Shown piece after piece: positions 15,563 through 18,777 of a stretch of DNA of 18,777 nt. The DNA is from Cytophagales bacterium. Its GTDB lineage: Bacteria > Bacteroidota > Bacteroidia > Cytophagales > Cyclobacteriaceae. The DNA is taken from NCBI GenBank assembly GCA_020063545.1, contig JAGUUF010000212.1, positions 1 to 18,777 on the forward strand, given 5' to 3'. Positions within the stretch are counted from its first letter, which is position 1; the number at the start of each line of letters is the position of its first letter. Under the pieces are notes generated by a model, which saw only the letters and a list, made by a program, of their open reading frames with translations, was not told the DNA's origin and ran no database searches. A program made the translations under genes and the position numbers.

Positions 15563-16240
15563 ATGAGATGGAATAAAGAAGATTTTTATTTCGTTGGCGT
15601 AGTCGGGGCTGCCATAGGGTTTTCTATACTTTTTATTCCCCGCGAAGATGGGAATGAAGTGTATGTTACAGTGATCGCGTTTGTAGCAATAGCGGCCTTT
15701 ATGTTTATCCGTTATCGCATTGCTCAAAGAAAAAAGAAGCCTTTAATAGAAAAGATTAACCGGCTTCGTAAAGAGGGCCACGAACTTTTAACTGAAACCG
15801 AACAGGAACTGAATGAATCGGACAAACAAATTCTCAATGCCTACCGTAGGAAACTGATTCTGTCGGTAATTTTGGGAACGCTGGTTATAATGGGTGGCGG
15901 GGTTTTTCTGCTCCAGGTCGCAGAAGTTCCCAACCCGACTAACTATCAACTTGCCCTGGTTATCGTTATTGCCTCAGGATTTGGTGCATGGCTACTATAC
16001 ACTATCCGAAAACACGATGAGAAAGTCAGTGTAGGCAGGAAAACCATAGTGCGCGGAATTGTTACAGACAAACTGACTGATTCCGATGAGAACACTACAT
16101 ACTATAAATTAATAATTGATGGGCTTGAGGTTTTTGTGAAAAAGAAAGTATTTACTAAGTACGAGATTGGCGATGCCATTGAAATCCACCTGTTCAAACC
16201 CATTCATAACCTGGTGCTTTTTGAAACAAAACTTGGTTAG
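15563..16240 (+). CDS. Four-helix membrane protein of unknown function
   Basis: I do not recognise a family. From the ATG at 15563 the protein has 225 residues. Membrane segments lie at about 9-25 and 32-50. A highly charged, probably helical cytoplasmic stretch (about 51-96, rich in Lys/Glu) follows, then segments at about 97-119 and 129-148, and a soluble C-terminal domain of about 75 residues (VRGIVTDKLTDSDENTTYYK, then IIDGLEVFVKKK) that looks beta-rich. A longer reading from a TTG at 15500 adds 21 residues without a better signal and is less likely. The 146-bp gap before it shows no clear promoter. Codon use looks somewhat more AT-rich than its neighbours. It splits the arginase from the deoxyhypusine-synthase-like gene, which may be coincidence. 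Confidence 0.7.
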   Translation: MRWNKEDFYFVGVVGAAIGFSILFIPREDGNEVYVTVIAFVAIAAFMFIRYRIAQRKKKPLIEKINRLRKEGHELLTETEQELNESDKQILNAYRRKLILSVILGTLVIMGGGVFLLQVAEVPNPTNYQLALVIVIASGFGAWLLYTIRKHDEKVSVGRKTIVRGIVTDKLTDSDENTTYYKLIIDGLEVFVKKKVFTKYEIGDAIEIHLFKPIHNLVLFETKLG

Positions 16241-16259
16241 CCTGTTTGCTAAATTGACT

Positions 16260-16275
16260 GGTTAAATTTTTAACC
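16260..16275. promoter_or_regulatory. Operator-like palindrome
   Basis: GGTTAAATTTTTAACC is a 16-bp inverted repeat (seven pairs around TT) directly abutting the -33 TTG of the promoter at 16276. It could be a repressor or activator site, or a weak transcript-end hairpin for the upstream gene. Confidence 0.35.
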
Positions 16276-16305
16276 TTGTCCGAAAGGGCTTATTCCTTAA
16301 TTTCG
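16276..16305 (+). promoter_or_regulatory. Bacteroidota-type promoter of the deoxyhypusine-synthase-like gene
   Basis: TTG at 16276-16278 is followed by a 19-base spacer and TAATTTCG at 16298-16305, seven of eight positions of TAnnTTTG. Transcription would begin about 16310-16313, leaving a leader of roughly ten bases before the ATG at 16322. Confidence 0.5.
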
Positions 16306-16321
16306 CACCAAACTTTTTGCC

Positions 16322-17299
16322 ATGAGTTTAAACCGACCCATTTCAGCGTTTATTGAAAAACATTACCTCCACTTTAATGCCGCGGCCCTGGTGGATGCGG
16401 CCAAAGGCTACAAAAAGCATATAGCCGAAGGAAAGAAAATGATGGTAACCCTGGCCGGGGCCATGAGTACCGGTGAACTGGGCATCAGCTTTTCGGAGAT
16501 GATTCGCCAGAACAACGTGCACATCATTTCCTGCACGGGCGCCAACCTCGAAGAGGATATCATGAACCTGGTGGCCCATTCGCATTACAGGCGCATTCCC
16601 AACTACCGCGACCTTACGCCCGAACAGGAGTGGGACTTACTGCAAAATCACTTAAACCGCGTTACCGATACGTGTATCCCGGAAGAAGAGGCATTCAGGC
16701 GGCTGCAAAAACACTTGTTTAAAGTTTGGAAGGATGCCGAAGACAAAGGCGAGCGCCTTTTTCCGCACGAGTTCATGTACCGCATGCTCAACAGCGGTGA
16801 TCTGAAACAATATTATGAGATCGATCCGAAAAACTCGTGGATGGTTGCCGCGGCTGAAAAAAACCTGCCGATGGTTGTGCCCGGCTGGGAAGATTCTACT
16901 ATGGGCAACATCTTCGCTTCGTATTGCGTTACAGGCGAACTGAAAGCCTCTACCATGAAGAGCGGCATTGAATACATGGTGTGGCTGGCCGACTGGTACA
17001 CACAAAATGCCGGCACAGAAGGCATCGGTTTCTTCCAGATTGGTGGCGGCATCGCGGGCGATTTCCCGATTTGCGTTGTGCCCATGTTGCACCAGGACCT
17101 GGAGCGCGATGGCGTTCCGTTCTGGAGTTACTTCTGCCAGATCAGCGACAGCACCACCTCATACGGATCGTACTCAGGGGCAGTTCCCAACGAAAAAATT
17201 ACCTGGGGAAAACTCAGCATCGAAACACCCAAGTACATTATTGAATCGGATGCAACTATTGTTGCGCCATTGATTTTCGCGTACGTTCTTGACATGTAA
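16322..17299 (+). CDS. Deoxyhypusine synthase-like protein, probable polyamine enzyme
   Basis: This 325-residue protein belongs to the deoxyhypusine synthase superfamily, NAD-dependent enzymes that move the aminobutyl group of spermidine. Conserved blocks are TLAGAMSTGELG (43-54), CTGANLEEDI (71-80), PMVVPGWEDSTMGN (183-196), IGGGIAGDFPICVVP (240-254), and GSYSGAVPNEKITWGK (282-297) with Lys297 matching the lysine that forms the covalent intermediate in eukaryotic enzymes. Bacteria lack eIF5A, and related bacterial proteins act as homospermidine synthases or in other polyamine reactions, so a free polyamine is the likely acceptor. The PMVVPGWED segment differs from the eukaryotic PAITDGS loop, which hints at a different substrate. 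Neighbouring arginine decarboxylase and arginase genes support the polyamine reading. It has its own promoter and is followed by an inverted repeat array. Confidence 0.85.
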   Translation: MSLNRPISAFIEKHYLHFNAAALVDAAKGYKKHIAEGKKMMVTLAGAMSTGELGISFSEMIRQNNVHIISCTGANLEEDIMNLVAHSHYRRIPNYRDLTPEQEWDLLQNHLNRVTDTCIPEEEAFRRLQKHLFKVWKDAEDKGERLFPHEFMYRMLNSGDLKQYYEIDPKNSWMVAAAEKNLPMVVPGWEDSTMGNIFASYCVTGELKASTMKSGIEYMVWLADWYTQNAGTEGIGFFQIGGGIAGDFPICVVPMLHQDLERDGVPFWSYFCQISDSTTSYGSYSGAVPNEKITWGKLSIETPKYIIESDATIVAPLIFAYVLDM

Positions 17300-17306
17300 T
17301 TTTTGG

Positions 17307-17376
17307 GTTGCTGGTTGTTAGTTGATGGCTATTGGTGTCACATGAAGAACTAACAACTAACAACTACCAACTCTTT
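17307..17376. repeat. Inverted array of 7-bp units before argS
   Basis: The 70 bases divide in one register into ten heptamers: GTTGCTG, GTTGTTA, GTTGATG, GCTATTG, GTGTCAC, ATGAAGA, ACTAACA, ACTAACA, ACTACCA, ACTCTTT. Left units (GTTGTTA type) are reverse complements of the right units in rotation, so the array folds: 17314-17323 pairs perfectly with 17348-17357 around 24 nt, with further partial pairing outside. It starts 8 bases after the preceding stop and ends 4 bases before the argS ATG. Confidence 0.75.
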
Positions 17377-17380
17377 TGTA

Positions 17381-18777
17381 ATGAATTTAGATAATACCCT
17401 TCGATCCGAAATACAAAAAGCTGTTCAGCAACTTTTTAATAGCACGGTAGAACAGTTTCAATTGCAGCCTACCAATCCCGAATTTGAGGGTTCGCATACG
17501 CTGGTATGTTTTCCGTTAACGAAGGTTTCAAAAAAAAATCCTGAAGAAACGGCCAGGCTTGTTGGCGAGTACCTTATGCGCGAATCTTCAGTTGTGGCGC
17601 GCTGCAATGTGGTAAAGGGTTTTTTAAATATCGTTCTAAAGGATACTGCCTGGCTTAGCACGCTTCAATCCATTTACAGCGATCTGAATTTCGGATCACT
17701 TCCTGCGTCCGGCAGGGAAATAATGGTGGAGTACTCTTCTCCCAACACCAACAAGCCGCTGCACCTGGGACATTTGCGTAACAATTTTTTGGGCTGGAGT
17801 GTAAGCGAAATCTATAATGCCATCGGCTATACCGTGCACCGGGTTCAGATCATCAACGACCGCGGCATTCACATCTGTAAATCCATGGCCGCATGGAAAC
17901 TTTTTGGAAATGGCGAAACACCAGAAAGCAGCGGCATGAAAGGCGACCACCTGGTGGGTAAATATTATGTTGAATTTGATAAGCATTACAAAAAGCAGGT
18001 TGAAGAACTGAAACAGCAGGGCATTGGCCAGGAGCTTGCCGAAAAGGATGCGCCCATTATGCAACTCGCTGTTGACCTGCTGCGCAAGTGGGAAGCAAAA
18101 GACGAAGAAACCGTTGCCTTGTGGCATAAGATGAACGGGTGGGTATATGCCGGGTTTGAGGCCACCTATAAGCGCATGGGTGTTGACTTTGAAAAGTTGT
18201 ACTACGAATCCGAAACGTACCTGCTCGGCAAAGACGAGGTGTTGAAGGGACTGGACCGTGGTGTTTTCTTTAAAAAAGATGATGGTTCGGTATGGGTTGA
18301 CCTTACTGCAGATGGCCTTGATCAAAAAGTATTGTTGCGTGCCGATGGCACTTCGGTGTATATCACCCAGGATATTGGTACGGCTATCCTGCGTTTCCGC
18401 GATTTCCCGAAAATTGAGGGGCAGGTGTATACGGTCGGCAATGAACAGGAATATCATTTCAAGGTTCTTTTTCTGATTCTTAAAAAACTGGGCTATGCAT
18501 GGGCTGATAAATGCTATCACCTCTCATACGGCATGGTAGATTTACCCACAGGTAAAATGAAATCGCGTGAAGGAACGGTTGTGGATGCCGATGATTTGAT
18601 GGCCGAAATGGTTGCCGAGGCCGAACGGCAAACGCGCGAACTTGGCAAAATTGAAGGACTAACCGATGATGAAGCCCGGCAGCTATTTGAAATAATCGGG
18701 TTGGGTGCACTTAAATTTTTCCTGCTTAAAGTGGATCCGAAAAAACGGATGTTGTTTGATCCGAATGAGTCCATTCA
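17381..18777 (+). CDS. argS: Arginyl-tRNA synthetase, 3' end cut by window edge
   Basis: The frame runs open from the ATG at 17381 to the right edge (465 residues). It is a class I synthetase that charges tRNA-Arg with arginine. The N-terminal additional domain (about 1-105) is followed by VEYSSPNTNKPLHLGHLRN (115-133), which contains the HIGH motif as HLGH (128-131). The KMSKS-type motif is KMKSREGTVV (392 onwards), the form usual in Bacteroidota enzymes. The C-terminal anticodon-binding helical domain begins at about residue 430 and is cut by the window edge. No frameshift is seen. It lies downstream of the polyamine genes, a fitting position for another arginine user, and is preceded by the repeat array at 17307-17376. 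Confidence 0.96.
   Translation, partial: MNLDNTLRSEIQKAVQQLFNSTVEQFQLQPTNPEFEGSHTLVCFPLTKVSKKNPEETARLVGEYLMRESSVVARCNVVKGFLNIVLKDTAWLSTLQSIYSDLNFGSLPASGREIMVEYSSPNTNKPLHLGHLRNNFLGWSVSEIYNAIGYTVHRVQIINDRGIHICKSMAAWKLFGNGETPESSGMKGDHLVGKYYVEFDKHYKKQVEELKQQGIGQELAEKDAPIMQLAVDLLRKWEAKDEETVALWHKMNGWVYAGFEATYKRMGVDFEKLYYESETYLLGKDEVLKGLDRGVFFKKDDGSVWVDLTADGLDQKVLLRADGTSVYITQDIGTAILRFRDFPKIEGQVYTVGNEQEYHFKVLFLILKKLGYAWADKCYHLSYGMVDLPTGKMKSREGTVVDADDLMAEMVAEAERQTRELGKIEGLTDDEARQLFEIIGLGALKFFLLKVDPKKRMLFDPNESI

Noticed and set aside
17696..18520. 274-residue open frame on the minus strand opposite argS
   Set aside because: It is antisense to the HIGH and KMSKS regions of arginyl-tRNA synthetase, with no recognisable domain; a shadow of codon bias.
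18554..18568. KMKSR in place of KMSKS in arginyl-tRNA synthetase as a defect
   Set aside because: Variation at this motif is common in ArgS and this form is, to my knowledge, usual in Bacteroidota.

Overview
This 18.8-kb window looks like ordinary chromosome of a member of the Bacteroidota, most likely a Cytophagales-type bacterium. The reasons are: the few promoter-like sites resemble the Bacteroidota pattern TTG-N19-21-TAnnTTTG; Shine-Dalgarno sequences are almost absent; there is a divergent EF-G paralogue of the Bacteroides EF-G2 type; and a short fold-III arginine decarboxylase, an arginase and a deoxyhypusine-synthase-like gene lie together. I see no tRNA or rRNA gene, insertion sequence, prophage, CRISPR array or classical defence system. 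No gene-free stretch reaches 300 bases; the two longest (10219-10506 and 14182-14453) are described.

Left block (1-5999, all minus strand). Read in the direction of transcription it encodes a NamZ-type exo-muramidase lipoprotein, endonuclease III (nth), methionyl-tRNA formyltransferase (fmt), dihydrofolate reductase (folA), a small membrane protein, a short-chain dehydrogenase, a TSUP-family permease and an ATP-grasp enzyme cut by the window edge. Spacing is tight and the last genes overlap by single bases, so at least the distal part is probably one operon. The endonuclease III has a degenerate iron-sulfur motif.

Middle block (6028-12709). An FtsX/LolC-type permease diverges from namZ across only 28 bp. 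On the minus strand follow a divergent EF-G paralogue with altered GTPase motifs and then a dolichol-phosphate-mannose-synthase-like glycosyltransferase. Divergent from EF-G2 is a two-gene unit of a secreted YceI-family protein and an outer-membrane beta-barrel protein, ending in a perfect 36-nt palindromic bidirectional terminator.

Right block (12775-18777) is an arginine/polyamine neighbourhood: arginine decarboxylase (minus), then arginase, a four-helix membrane protein of unknown function, a deoxyhypusine-synthase-like protein with the catalytic lysine preserved, and arginyl-tRNA synthetase (cut by the window edge). The first enzymes divide arginine between agmatine and ornithine/urea, and the deoxyhypusine-synthase-like enzyme probably handles the resulting polyamines, since no eIF5A substrate is expected in a bacterium.

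The most interesting points are the EF-G2 with a likely non-hydrolysing G domain; two 60-70 bp intergenic arrays built from 7-bp units arranged as inverted repeats, each filling the space directly before a start codon (nth and argS); the odd cysteine pattern of endonuclease III; and the polyamine neighbourhood. I found no clearly new multi-gene system.
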